Shown: piece by piece, positions 11,575 through 23,102 of the stretch
How positions within the stretch are numbered: position 1 is the stretch's first letter
How the letters are laid out: each line of letters begins with the position of its first letter
Assembly: GCF_018873765.1 (NCBI RefSeq)
Contig: NC_057926.1
Span: forward strand, 37,804,946-37,868,945
Direction: 5' to 3'
Length of the DNA stretch: 64,000 nt
DNA from: Telopea speciosissima
Taxonomy: Eukaryota; Streptophyta; Magnoliopsida; Proteales; Proteaceae
Notes under the pieces: generated by a model
Database searches by the model: none
Told to the model about the DNA's origin: nothing
The model's input: only the letters and a program-made list of their open reading frames with translations
Position numbers and translations under genes: made by a program

Positions 11575-12480
11575 AGATGAACTATAACTCTGTGCCTCCG
11601 CCACCGCCACCGTCACCAATCCCTTTAGAGGACCGGGTTTCTAAGATGGAGGAAATGCTCACTCCATCACCCAGATGGTCCAAACACACATATGGGTAAA
11701 TCAATCAAGGGATGTGCAAAGACAAGGGCATATTCCTCCGACCTCAAGAGTTGTGCTCACAGCTGCTATCGAAGAGGATGATATAATCATTGACAAAACC
11801 TCGGCAGTAAAGACAGTAGAAAATGTTGAAGACTCACAATTACAAGATCAAGTGGGTCATTTAGAACATCTGAGCAGAAACATCAAAGGGGTTGGGAATC
11901 AAATACTGGATACAGAGGGACTCAGTTTCTTTCCAAATGCTAGCCTCTCTGAAAACTTTAAGCGGAAGGCAGAGAAATTTGATGGCATTGGTGACCCAAA
12001 GACACATCTGCGGTCTTTCATAGGGCAACTAAAGACCAAAAAGTTCATTGATGAAATGCTGGGGCAAGCATTCCAGTTCACCTTGACAGGGGCTGCACAC
12101 CTTTGGTTTATGTCCCTTAACCCAATTATGACCCATTCTTGGATTGACATTATAAAGGCTTTATTGTAACAATATTCCTACAATACCAAAATTGAGATGA
12201 CTCGAAGGGAATTGGAGACAATAAAACAGTTACCGGATGAGTGTTTTACTACATATTTGAGAAGATTTCGAGAGAAGGCAGGACAAATATGGGACCGGCC
12301 AAGTTAGAGAGAACAGGTCAACATGGTTATGAGAGGGCTCAAAAATCCTTACAAGGAGATTCTTTTTGGGCAAGGTATCCTTACCTTCGACTGTCTCATT
12401 ACGGCAACCCAACAAGTGGAAGATGCTATCCTTAAAGAGGAATTACCTAAAGGAGGTTGATTCTCATCCGAAGCCAATAG
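11575..12480 (+). pseudogene. gag remnant of element C
   Basis: An ATG at 11575 opens a Pro-rich start (PPPPPPSP) with EDRVSKMEEML, as in Ogre/Tat gag proteins. The frame then shifts; a second frame (11675-12169) contains the capsid-like block ENFKRKAEKFDGIGDPKTHL followed by the GAAHLWF motif typical of gypsy gag. Frameshifts and stops follow near 12169 and 12435. The protein would coat the element RNA. It is non-functional as it stands. Confidence 0.65.
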
Positions 12481-14174
12481 TAGCAAGAGACCACCTCAAC
12501 AAAAGAATTATGGAGTGAATTTCATCAAGAATACTCCCTCGACAACATCTGTTGCATCTACCTCAAGCATTCCATATATATTGAAACCTGAATCCACTCC
12601 TAACAATCAATATCCTCAAGGACAGGTTACTAATTTTGGAATGCCTATGACTATCGTGTTTAAACAATTGTTGAGAGCAGGATTGTTTACTCAGCTAGAA
12701 CCAAGGGTGCTTCTAGAAACGTTGCCAATTTGGTTTGACCCAAAGCTATATTGCCTATATCACAATCAGAAGGTTCATGCAACTGATAACTACCACAGGT
12801 TGTAGAATGTTATCCAAGACCTTATCGATGCAAAGAAGTTTGAGATACGACCAAGGTAGCCGAATGTGAATACAAATCCCCTCCCCAAGCATGGATTGAT
12901 TAATGCCATGGAAGAGGACTCTGAGGAATTTAATCTCACTTCCCTGATATAGACTGTCACTTCAGGCAAATATAGTTGACACAAATGAGGTAGTCTTTGA
13001 AGCTGAAGAAGAATCAGAGGACATGAGGGAACAATTCAGTCATCTACCATTATCGATTCAAGAAGATATTGTGCACCGAACTATGCAAGCAAGAAGTGAA
13101 GACTGTTTGGAAGCTTTTTATAAGATTACTGTTGTTAATCAGGGGAATGTTAATCTCAAAGGACTGCCAATTCATCTGGATTACCCGTTTCTTAAAATTT
13201 TTGAAATGAAAGATCTCAGCCAATTGTGTATCGAAGCTTTTTGTCTTCGGATCTACTTATGTGAGAGATATATTATAGCTTTTAGCTTTACTGTAACAGA
13301 TTTGATAGCTTACATGTATCAAGATCAGTTGGGTCTGGACTTTTTACTCCTAGAATCAAAGGCAGTCAAGTTCCTTCTTTACTTTCAAAACCGGGATCAA
13401 TGGCTCGAGCAATTACATGAGATACCACCCTGGAATGCAGTCTATACCTTTCACTATCCTTTAGACTACATCCCCAATTGGAGACAGGAGACAGAGCTTG
13501 GGGTCAATGAGAATATCAATGATAATTTGATTGTACGATCTCCCCAATATACTTACCAGTTCAGCACATTATGTAATCTGGCCAACCCAATCAACACAAG
13601 GACTTGAAGGGACAAATGGAACTGTTTGATGGCTTATCTTTACGAAGTTAATGGAGTCCGTAAAGAGAAAATCCCAAGGAGTCTGTGGGAGAACCCTTAT
13701 AGTATTTCCATCAATAGTGAAAGGAGTCGTCTACTTATTAAGGTCGAGGAACACCGAGAGAGGAATCAGATAGGGATGATAGGTACCCTTAGAGGAGACT
13801 TAGAAGATGAAGTCGATGAACTAGCAGAGTTGTATGATTTCGTGATTCACATACCCAAATGGGAGAAGAAGCAAGTTAAAAAAGAACCAGTCATGAACTT
13901 TGAGATCTATATTTCGAAGAAAGAGGTTAAAGCGGTACAAGCCGAAGAAGACAGTGAGATGGAGATTTACATACCCAATAGAACAGTAGCTGAAACCTAA
14001 AGCGGGAGGCCTTGCAAACCAGCAACACTAATGGCAAGTAGCACTGAACAGTGTGGACAAAGCAGTCGATGTCCAGAACCTAAGAACCTAGTGTTGAGAC
14101 AGTTGCAAAAAACATAAGTAAATATATCCATCTGGGATCTTCTAATGGCATCACCACCTCATTGAAAGACAGTT
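12481..14174 (+). pseudogene. Internal region between gag and protease of element C, unrecognised
   Basis: Contains long open stretches at 12515-12805, 13023-13607 and 13626-14000. The 12515 frame, with a C(x)n-like segment near FDPKLYCLYHNQKVHATDNY, resembles the zinc-knuckle tail of Tat gag. The other two (including an acidic stretch at 13780-13980) match nothing I recognise. They may belong to a long gag-pro spacer or to inserted DNA. Confidence 0.4.
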
Positions 14175-14600
14175 TTGAAAGCACTGGTCAGTATACAAGT
14201 CCCAATCCAAACTGATGTGGTTCACCTAGCGGAAGTAGTAAGGGGTATTCACGCTGTCAAATCTCTGACATTTGCAAATATCGATCTACCACCCGAAGGA
14301 TCAGATCATACCAGAGCATTGCATATCACCATTGACTGTCATGGATGTCGCATACTCCAAGTCTTGATTGATAATGGATCCGCCTTGAATGTCTTTCCTC
14401 TGAGGACCTTTACGCACATGGGGTTTGAAGAAATTATGTTGAAGCCATCAAATCAGGGGGTCTGGGCTTATGATAACACGAGGAGAAATGTCCTAGGGAT
14501 CTTTATAAAAATAATAACAATCGGGTCAGCAGATTTTGAAATAGATTTTTAGATCATCTATATCCCAACATCCTTCAACATGATTCTAGGTCATCCCTGG
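14175..14600 (+). pseudogene. Retropepsin-like protease remnant of element C
   Basis: The segment VLIDNGSALNVFP (about 14362-14400) is the active-site loop of a retroviral-type aspartic protease in Tat elements. The usual D-T/S-G is replaced by D-N-G. The frame closes at 14552 and the second protease strand (ILGHPW, about 14585-14602) follows after a stop. Non-functional. Confidence 0.65.
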
Positions 14601-14651
14601 CTACACAAAGCAGGGGCAATTGCTTCATCCTTACACTAAAAAGTAAAGTTA

Positions 14652-14933
14652 TTGTTCAAGGGGACAGTTGTGACGGTATTTGTCGACCTACAAATCATGC
14701 ATACTTTGGCCTCTATTGAGGAAGGAGGGAAGGGCAGTAAGAGTACAATTCTAGAAGTTCGTCTGAGTGAATTTGAATTGAGTGATATAAATGCAGTGAT
14801 CGGTCCAAGTTCACACAAAGAAATATACATACTGCCTGATTTCAGTATAACTAACCCTGCAGTGAGTCACATGTTCTTGCAAATGGGATATTTCCCAGGA
14901 ATGGGTTTAGGAAGTGGCAACAAGGTCATCTGA
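14652..14933 (+). pseudogene. G-patch-like segment of element C
   Basis: The frame contains FLQMGYFPGMGLGSGNK (about 14872-14925), which fits the glycine-rich G-patch pattern (hydrophobic-x-MGaxxGxGLG). G-patch motifs downstream of the protease occur in some retroelement polyproteins and are thought to bind nucleic acid. It lies exactly where such a motif would be expected, between protease and reverse transcriptase. Confidence 0.55.
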
Positions 14934-15850
14934 CCTTCCCAGAACTGGTCAACAATGGTCACCGGTTCGGACTGGGATATCAACCAAGAGGATAAGCTAA
15001 GAAAGAAAGGCAAGTTGAGTCTGATGAGCCGTGGATTCAGAAAAATTGCAATGCAAAGACAGACAAACAATTTGAGATGGAAGTCGACACAATGGAACCT
15101 TACTTTAAAACCCTCAACGGATATTTCATTAAGTAAGGGAAGGACTTTCCCTTTTGTGTCTTCCCAGAACCATGGATTGAAATGTATTAGGCAAAAGATA
15201 CCCGATTTTGAGATCTTCTTTGACTGTAATGTTGATCTAACGAAACTAGAAGGACCAATCATGGGGCAAATTTGGACAGAAACAATAAGAATCGATAGAT
15301 GAATACCTCGACCTCGGTGATCTTTTCATGGCGGATGTTATGGCAATCGATGGAGCTGACGATTATGGTGCACCCACTCCATACCTTTTGATCCATCCTG
15401 CTATCGGGGAAATACTGAATTGGTCGAGTCCCGATAAATTTGTTTTTCTTAGTCCAAAACTTGTCTTTGAAGGAATGACCATGTCTGGGTCCAATCCCTT
15501 TAGGCCTTTAGGGGATCCAAATGTAATCTCTATTGATGTATCTGTCCCACTTGGGACCCAAAATGATGTACTTTCTTTTGATATCAATAAAATTAGTGAT
15601 TCTGAATATATTGTCTCTTCTCCTTCCTTTCATCTGTCTTCTGATGATGAATATGGTGAAGACCATTTGCCCAATTTCCTCCAATCAATAAAAGCCTTAA
15701 AAGAAAAGACAGCTCAATCCATTTGTGAGGATTTTAAGCTGATCAATTTAGGGTCAAAATAAGAACCCCGAGAGATCAAGATTGGAGTTACCCTCACTAA
15801 AGAGGAAGAAACTCAAATGGTTGAACTCCTAAGGAAATTCGATAAAATAT

Positions 15851-17021
15851 TTGCCTAGACTTATGATGACATGCCCGGTATTGATACTGACATTGTGCAA
15901 CATCTATTACAAAAAAAAAAAAGATATTGTGCAACATCACATCTCTCTCCATCCAAACATTAAGACAGTCAAACAAAAGTTACAGTGCATAAGACTAGAA
16001 TGGACCCTTAAAGTAAAAGAGGAAATTATCAAACAATTAGAAGCAGGGTTCCTTGAGGTATCAAATTACCATGTATGACTGACAAATATAGTGGCAGTAC
16101 CAAAGAAGGATGGATGGGTCAAGGTATGCGTGGATTACAGGGATTTAAATAAAGCAAGTCCAAAAGATGATTTTCCTTTACCTCATATTGACAGATTAGT
16201 GGATAACACGGTCGGGCATGCCTTGTTGTCATTTATGGATGGATTCTTCGGATATAATCAGATAAAGATGGCCCTAGAAGATAAACATAAGACTTCTTTT
16301 ATTACTCCCATGGGATACCTTTTGTTATAAAGTGATGCCTTTCAGGTTAAAAAATGCTGGAGCCACTTATCATAGAGCAGCTACCACTATCCTCCATGAT
16401 CTCATCCACAAAGAAGTTAAGGTTTATGTAGATGATATGATTATAAAATCAGCTAACCGGGATGATCATTTCAAGGCCTTGCGAGTGTTCTTTGAAAGAA
16501 TCAAGCAGTATCGTCTTAAGCTAAACCCGCAGAAGTGTGTATTTGGAGTTACAGGTAGAAAACTATTGGGCTTCATAGTGAGTCAGAGAGGAATAGAAAT
16601 TGATCCATCAAAAATCAAGGCAATAACAGAGATGTTAGCCTCGTAGATTGAAAAAAAAAATTGGATATTTTTAGGAAGGATCCAATATATCAGCTGATTC
16701 ATCTCACAATTGACCGTTGTATATGAGCCTCTATTTAAACTCCTAAAAAAAGATCAGCCCAAGGAGTGGAACCCTCAATGCCAGTTAGCCTTCAACCATA
16801 TCAAGAGATATCTGACTAATCCACCTGTCCTTGTCCCGCCTATCCCTGGAAGACCCCTATTGTTATATTTTTCAGTTCTGGAAAGTTCAATGGGCTTGAT
16901 GATGGCACAACATGGCTCTGATGGACGTACTAAGCTTGCCATTTATTACCTCAACAAGAAATTTACTGGTTACGAAGTAAAATCCACATCTTTGAAAAAG
17001 ACTTGTGCAAGTTTAGTTTGA
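15851..17021 (+). pseudogene. Reverse transcriptase and first RNase H remnant of element C
   Basis: Finger and palm motifs are readable: VCVDYRDLNKASPKDDFPLP (about 16125-16185), LSFMDGFFGYNQIKM, MPFRLKNAGATY, the catalytic YVDDM (16425-16439) and LNPQKCVFGV. Breaks occur at 16078, 16330 and 16646. The following frame (16710-17021) covers the connection and the start of the tethered RNase H. This enzyme would copy the element RNA into DNA; here it is dead. Confidence 0.8.
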
Positions 17022-17308
17022 GCGACCAAAAGACTGAGGCATTACATGCTAACATATCATGTGTCTTTGATTTCTCGAATGGATCATCTTATGTATCTGT
17101 TTTAAAAGCCTGCATTGACTGGGAGACTGGCATAATGGTTATTATTGCTTGTAGAAGTTGAGATCACTTATGTCACACAAAAGTCCATTAAAGGAAGTGT
17201 CATTGTAGAACACTTATCAGCACACCCAACCATTGATGTGAGACAGTTAGAGGATGTATTCCCCGATGAAGAAATCACTATCCTGGAAAGTAACGACAAT
17301 GAGAATAA

Positions 17309-17911
17309 TTGACAAATGTTTTTCGATGGAGCGGTCAATCACAAAGGATGTGGGGCAGGAGTTCCTTCATAACACCAGAAGGATTGCATATGCCAATGGC
17401 ATTCAAGTTAGGTTTTGATTGCACAAACAATATGGCTGAATATGAGGCTTGTGTCATCGGTTTAAAAACAGTCTTCCCTATCAGAATAAAGGAGCTAGAG
17501 GTATATGAAGACTCTTAGATTGTAATTTGCCAAGTCCAAGGCAAGTGGAAGACAAGAGACAAAAAGTTGAAACCTTACCAAGAGTGTGTGGAGACTCTAA
17601 TGGAACATTTTACGGAGATTACCTTCGATTACTTCCCAAGAGATAACAACAGATTTGTCGATGCTCTGGCAACCTTGGCATCTATGATTGATTTCAGCCC
17701 AAAGGAACAGATTCAGCCTTTTTTGGTAGATAGAAGAGATTGTCCTTTGCACCAAGAGTCTATCAATGCGCTGACTACAAACGACAAACCTTGGTTTGCT
17801 AACATAGTGGACTTCATCAAAGACGAGAAATATCCAACAGATGCAACCCATGAAGAGAAGAGATTCTTAAGACGACTTGCTGCACAGTTTGTGGTTCATG
17901 ATGACATTTAA
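17309..17911 (+). pseudogene. Archaeal-type RNase H remnant of element C
   Basis: Visible motifs: FFDGAVN (first acid), NNMAEYEAC (the Glu), YEDS followed by a stop at 17516-17518, and RFVDALATLAS (last Asp). This is the extra RNase H typical of the Tat lineage, placed between the usual RNase H and integrase. Confidence 0.7.
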
Positions 17912-17938
17912 TACAAGCGATATTTTGATGGTATCCAT

Positions 17939-18430
17939 TTGGTATGTGTTGATGAAGAACAAGCACAGAGAATTTTAGATGAAGTACACCAAGGGATTTA
18001 TGGCCCCCACATGAACGCCCGAATATTGGCAAAGAAGATTCTCCGATTGGGATATTATTGGAACACCTTAGAAATAGATTGTGCAGAATATGTGAAAATG
18101 TATCATAAATGTCAAATCTTCGCCAATCTTATCCATGTGCCACCGACTGAACTACATACTTTGAGCTCTCCTTAGCTTTTTTCAACTTGGAGAATTGATA
18201 TAATCAGGAAGATTACGCCAAAAGCATTCAATGGGCATGAATTTGTATTGGTGACCATCGATTATTTCACCAAATGGGTAGAAGCCAATTCATATGCCAA
18301 ACTTACATCTAGGAAGGTAGCCAAATTTCTGGAAGAACATATCATCTGTCGGCATGGAATGCTTCATGAACTAATTTTAGATCATGGACAACATTTCAGG
18401 GGTAAAACACAAGAATTGTGTAAACCCTGA
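17939..18430 (+). pseudogene. Integrase remnant of element C, truncated
   Basis: The zinc-binding part survives: VHQGIYGPHM with later KMYHKCQIF. The catalytic core start is TIDYFTKWVEA and a DDE-core segment LDHGQHF ends at about 18400, where D-N-G would be expected. A stop separates the two halves near 18173. Retroelement similarity ends at about 18430, before the last catalytic Glu. Confidence 0.75.
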
Positions 18431-18689
18431 CGACACATTTAGTGATTTTATATCTAGTAATGCATAGAACCTCCCCTTCTAAGTAGTGTTATATCTATTA
18501 ATTATGTGATGGTATTAGTAAGGTTAGTCTTTCGCCGGATTTAGGAAATGGTCAATGGATGTGTGCTCTTTCTTCGCCTAGTTCTCTCAAAACTAAGGAG
18601 GTGGTTACCCATCTCACAAAAATGTCTAGAATATTATTAGGTCAGGAGTAACAGATTCTCTGCCTCATTGGTGAAATTTTTTTTTAAAG
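18431..18689. other. No recognisable feature
   Basis: DNA directly after the integrase breakpoint. I see no gene, LTR or inverted repeat in it. Confidence 0.4.
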
Positions 18690-18875
18690 TTAAAGGACTG
18701 AGTTTCCCTTCACCCACAGTGAATGGGATCCCATTCACTGCGGGGTGGGAGAAAGCGGTAAAGGGTATCGAGAGGATATTTTGGAACATACCAAAATCCT
18801 AAGAGGGATTTGTGAACCCTCGGATGGTGGGTGAACCGTCCTCTATGGGTGGAGGGAAACTTAGTCCGAAGTTAA
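18690..18875. mobile_element. MITE with central perfect palindrome
   Basis: Terminal inverted repeats GGACTGAGTTTCCCTTCACCC (about 18696-18716) and its near reverse complement at 18851-18871. A perfect 24-bp palindrome (18717-18740) contains GGGATCCC at its centre. TTA occurs on both outer sides (AAGTTAAA), which would fit a Harbinger/Tourist duplication, but the exact ends are uncertain. Confidence 0.6.
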
Positions 18876-18949
18876 ATGTCCATCCTAAATTCAAATCTTT
18901 TTTTGGAGAGTTTTGTATAATGGAGTGTTGTTGAACTCCATTGAGAAAA

Positions 18950-19048
18950 TGTGGGGGGAAAGATGATGGATATTGTGGTTTTTGTGGAAAGGAGCAAGAC
19001 AAGGCTTGGCATTTTTTTCTCTCTTGTGAGATGTCCAAAAGAGTCTGG
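18950..19048 (+). pseudogene. LINE fragment: zinc-binding domain of a non-LTR reverse transcriptase
   Basis: In one open frame the pattern CGFCGKEQDKAWHFFLSC then MSKRVW appears. This fits the zf-RVT motif (C-x2-C, H, C, then W) found after the reverse transcriptase of plant LINEs. Only this scrap of about 33 codons is recognisable. Confidence 0.6.
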
Positions 19049-19342
19049 GTTGGGGGGCTTTGGGGCTACGAACGGAGTCTCTAGTAGGAAAATGATTTTG
19101 AACCTATGTGTTTCCTTCTGTTCCTTCTTGGAACAAATTTTGTGCTAGGAAAAAGGCTCAATCTGATTGGAGTAATAACTAATGTGGTTCAGTGGACCAT
19201 GGAATTACTCCCTCAGCTTAAACCATGTGGAAATTTGAATGCCCTTTTAATGGGTGGGAAATAGATCCAACTGGTCAGGATTGGCAACATGGACATTAGC
19301 ATGACCTTAAGCCATTTGATTGCAATGTAGAGATGAAGGTTT

Positions 19343-19456
19343 GTTTGGTATGCATTCTAGGTCGATTTTGCATTCTCGAACAATAAAAACAACTACTTTT
19401 TATCATTCGAGAATGCAAAATCGACCTAGAAAGCAATCTAAGAATGCATACCAAAT
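19343..19456. mobile_element. Fold-back MITE (~114 bp)
   Basis: Near-perfect inverted arms: TTTGGTATGCATTCT plus CTAGGTCGATTTTGCATTCT on the left and the reverse complement on the right (19407-19456). They are separated by an AT-rich spacer, so the whole element would fold into one long hairpin. No coding content. Confidence 0.75.
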
Positions 19457-20012
19457 GCTGCTGAAATAAGCTTTACGTTTTCAAGATCAAGTTCTAATAA
19501 GTTGAAAGTATTTTGAGCCAGACAGTCTTATCATTTACGTTTAGAACCTTAAATATTGCTTAGCTATGTTTTCCATCCAATCATTCACAAATGGTTTCTG
19601 ATCAATGAGTTATTATATTGAGCAAGTTCCTTCCATGGTAAAAGATGTACCTGATGAGTGCAAGACTACTTCCCTAATTACACTTTCAATCATTAACAAG
19701 TTTTTTTTTTTTCTATTATTTTTCGTCAATAAGAAGAAATGCAAATATTATTGAAAGAAAGAGGAGATGTTCTTGCCCAATAGGTGTTGGCGTTGCGTGA
19801 GCAATCCCAAAACAAATTTTCCAGCCACAAATTGTACATCGCTCACATTATGGTACTTGATCATGCGTTTATATGCAAATCAACAAGTTCCCTCGATCAA
19901 TGATTGAATGAGACTTAAACAACGGAAGCAATCCTCAGACTCAAGGATTCAGAACCCTAATTCTCACAAGGAAGACATGTTGAGACATGTAAACATTGTA
20001 TGTTTATATTTA

Positions 20013-20079
20013 GGGAGAAAGTTCTCTGTCCCGGAGTATGGCCTATGCCAGCACTTCCATGAGTCTATCTCTATCCTCC
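20013..20079. mobile_element. Left half of a Mutator-type MITE split by the Tat complex
   Basis: Starts GGGAGAAAGTTCTCTGTCC. The other half is at 42349-42426 and ends with the inverted match (GGACAGAAAACTACTTCCC). The outer flanks TTATATTTA (20004-20012) and TTATATTAA (42427-42435) form a 9-bp duplication with one mismatch. Its reconstructed length, about 145 bp, agrees with relatives at 45147-45293 and 48762-48897. Confidence 0.75.
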
Positions 20080-20201
20080 TGATGAGGCATAAAACACCCC
20101 TCCTATCAGAGGCTGCTACATGGCCGACCCGACCTCAGTCCAAGAACCGAGTTGGGGCCGAGCAGGAGAGCGAGCCGACCCCTGATGAGTGGCGGGGCCT
20201 G
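20080..20201 (+). mobile_element. Truncated LTR fused to polypurine tract
   Basis: The first ~90 bp of an LTR run into the end of an internal region (GAGCCGACCCCTGATGAGTGG, then a purine run and GGCCTG), followed directly by the full LTR at 20202. The join is at GCCGACCCC, a short word present both in the LTR (about 95 bp in) and just before the polypurine tract. A deletion through this microhomology explains it. Confidence 0.75.
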
Positions 20202-20929
20202 TGATGAGGCATAAAACACCCCTCCTATCAGAGGCTGCCACATGGCCGACCCGACCTCAGTCCAAGAACTGAGTTGGGGCCGAGCAGGAGAGCGGGCCGA
20301 CCCCATCTCCGATAAGTCACCTGACAGAGCCAGACTCAAGCGAGCTAGCCGGTGGCTGGGGCCGAGCTCATACAGGTCAGCCATAGACTCCTGGCCGAGC
20401 TTGCGGCCGAGACCAACCTCTCGGGCCGACCTCCCTTGCCGATCTCCTTTGTCGACCCCATGGACCGAGCTCCGAGGCCGAGCCCTCCTCCACTGAAGTT
20501 GCCATAGCACCCCACCGGGGACCTCCGAGCCACGTCAGCGCATCCCAAGAATCACGGGATAAGGATCGAGCTACGATCCCAACGCAACACGGAATCGCAT
20601 TCTACATGGACTCTTACCTTAATAAGAGTCCGACCTCGGAAATAACTCTCCACTCCGCTCCACGCGAGAGAACCTTCTGAAAGAAGGACTCCTACCATAC
20701 TAGGACTCTTCCAACCGCCTCATCTCCTCCTCACTCTATAAATACCCAGGTATGGAGCACCATTGCTCAACTGACTTTTTGACTAGCAGTTACGCTGTTG
20801 CATTGAAGACCTGACTTGGGCATCGGAGAGTCCTAGGCCGGAGCCACACCGGCCCTCTTGTGCTCATTGCTTGGTTTTTACAGGCTCATCCGCGGGCGAA
20901 CCAAGTACCAGAGGTTTTCACACACAATA
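20202..20929 (+). repeat. 5' LTR of element A
   Basis: 728 bp. Starts TGATGAGG; the last bases ACAATA are a mutated GCAACA end. The TATA box TATAAATA is at 20737-20744. It differs from the 3' LTR of A by roughly 20-25 substitutions and two deletions by eye (about 96-97% identity where aligned), so A is older than B. Confidence 0.9.
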
Positions 20930-20933
20930 GATT

Positions 20934-20951
20934 TGGCGCCGTCTGTGGGAA
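20934..20951 (+). promoter_or_regulatory. Primer-binding site of element A
   Basis: TGGCGCCGTCTGTGGGAA begins a few bases after the LTR end. The same site follows the LTR of element B at 29953. Confidence 0.85.
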
Positions 20952-20999
20952 CGACATCAGCCAGCATCGTCATTTCTACCAATTCCAAGAGCAATAATA

Positions 21000-22979
21000 A
21001 TGGTGCACACGAGGTCAGGGCAGCATGGCTCGACTTCCCGAACGGACGAGCCGCAACCCGTTGGGCAAACGAGGCGATCACCGCCCCCCGAAGCCTCTCG
21101 GCAGGGGATAAACAGAAGACCCCCTCGGGCAAGGGGTGCGCAGCCCATCACGGGCACCATTCCCCCATCGGAGGGCGGGAATGGGGGAGCGGTGCTAACC
21201 ACGACCGCGGCTGGCCAGATACAGGCCGAGCTAAGCTTGGACGAGATGGGCCTACCAGCACCGCCACCCTTGCCTGAGAATTTGGACCCCGAAGCCCCGA
21301 TAAATAATCGACAGGTTATGGACTTGCAGTTGCAGATGCTCCACACCAACGGGATGTTGCGCACCTTCATGAACCAGATGGCCCGAGGTGGGCTGATGGG
21401 CCAACCGCTGGCCGCACCCCCTCCAGCTCCGATCCGCGCAGAGAGGAACTTGCAGCAAAATGGTGGCCGGCATAGGGCCGAGCCTAGCCGAGCCGCATCC
21501 TCACACCCGTCTCGTCAGAAGACTCCACCTCCATGCCCTAGTAGAGGCGCTCGGCGGTATGAGCAAGAGCATCGCCCAAGCCTGCGAACAGGGTAGGAAA
21601 TCGAACCAGCCGGCTCTGTAGCAAGGAAGTCGGTATTTTCTGGGTGGCTCGGAGAGGACGAACAACCGAGAAGAGTCCGAGAACAAGGGAAAGAACCGAA
21701 TGAACGATGTGCTGCAAGACAAGGGGAAGAATCTCGTCATAACCCCCGGCGTCAAGGCTCGCCCGCCCGAGAAGAACAACAAGGGAGCCCCCATGGGTCC
21801 AACTTCCAGGAGGAAAGAAGAACAAGAAAGGATGGCGAGGACCGAGCTGACCGGAATGGCCGACCACAATGGGATGGCCGACTGTACCGACCACGGGCCG
21901 AGGAGGTAGTTGGCCGAGCACCTGAAACCGAGCTGGAGAGGCGGCTACGAGACTTGGCTGAGCAAGTGGAGGGGTTGAAGAAACAAGCGACCCCGGACGC
22001 CTATTCGTTGGTCGGGCGACACCCATATCCCCCCGAGATCATGACCATGCCGCTACCAAATGGGTTCAAACCTCCCCCATTCGACCGATATGACGGGACG
22101 ACCGACCCGATGGATCACATCAACTACTTTAATGCGATGATGACCATGTACGGAGGTACCGAGATCGTTTCTTATCGAGCCTTCCCTGCATCCCTCAAGG
22201 GCGCAGCGACCTCATGGTTCTCCTAGTTGCCGCCGAACTCCATAAAAAGCTTCGCTCAACTCTGCCGAGCCTTCGTCACGCGCTTCCAGAGTAGTATGAA
22301 ACACAAGAAGATAACGGTCAACCTACTCAGCGTGAAGCAAAGGCCCGACGAGTCAATCCGAGCATTCGTCTCCTGCTTCAACAAGGAATCCTTAGACATC
22401 AAGGATTTGGATGAGGCCACGGCCCATACGGCTATGAGCAACGGGCTCACCGACATGGACCTCATCAAGGACCTGGCCGAGCTCTTGGAGAGGTGCAACG
22501 AGTTCACAAATATGGTCGAGGTCCTCCAGGCCCGGAAGGGAAACGAAGGCCGACCCGACAAGAAAAGGCTGACAACAGACGACCATAGGGAAGACAAAAG
22601 GCCCAAGATAGATCGCCGAGCTGACAGGTCGGATCGAGCTCGGAGCAACGACTATACTCCATTGAATACCTCGCGCAAGGAGATCTTGATGCAAATACAA
22701 GACGGAGGGTACATCCGCCAACCCCGACCAATGCAAGCGGGGTCATCTCAGAATCCCAACAAATACTGTCAGTTCCACAAGGACACCAATCACGACACCG
22801 AGGATTGCTATCAGCTGAAAAGAGAAAGCGAAGAGCTGATAAAAGCCGGCCACTTGAAGCGATATGTCAAAGGAGGCCGAGAAGATCGTGGAGGTCGGCG
22901 GCCTAAAGACCGAGATCAAAGAAGAGCCGAGCCTAGGGCCGAAAACAAGCGAGTTGAACGAGACGATGATAAAGTCTGA
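21000..22979 (+). pseudogene. gag: gag of element A (interrupted by stops)
   Basis: Starts at ATG 21000 (MVHTRSGQHG). Order: a Pro/Arg-rich N-terminus, a capsid-like block (FDRYDGTTDPMDHINYF; SLKGAATSWF; FAQLCRAFVTRF) and a zinc-knuckle variant C-x2-H-x4-H-x4-C at 22767-22808. Stops interrupt the single frame at 21594 (TAG), 22224 (TAG, where element B has a Trp codon) and 22977 (TGA, where B has CGA). There is no frameshift in this part. The protein would form the particle that packages element RNA. No termination signal separates gag from pol: both would be one polyprotein. Confidence 0.9.
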
Positions 22980-23102
22980 GCCGAGAAGAAAGAGGACGGA
23001 TCCGGGCCGAACAGTGACAAGGGAGCTCCCATATACACTATCCTCGGAGGACCCGGGCAAGAGACTACTCGAAAGGCTAAGGTAAACGCGGGGTTTATCG
23101 GA

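Larger units (their letters stand above)
7265..18430 (+). mobile_element. Degenerate Ogre/Tat-like Ty3/gypsy retrotransposon C, 3' truncated
   Basis: The parts in order are: a 5' LTR (7265-10332), a primer-binding site (10334), a gag remnant, protease, a G-patch-like motif, reverse transcriptase, an archaeal-type RNase H and an integrase remnant that stops at about 18430. Downstream DNA shows no integrase C-terminus, polypurine tract or 3' LTR, so the 3' end is lost. Reading frames are broken many times. This is clearly the oldest gypsy copy here. It belongs to the same broad Tat clade as elements A and B but to a different family (different LTR and primer site). Confidence 0.8.

Noticed and set aside
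20106..20548. Open frames in the LTRs (also at 29285-29672, 39704-40034 and 41653-41924)
   Set aside because: The same frames recur in every LTR copy with disrupted reading frames; no protein family match.
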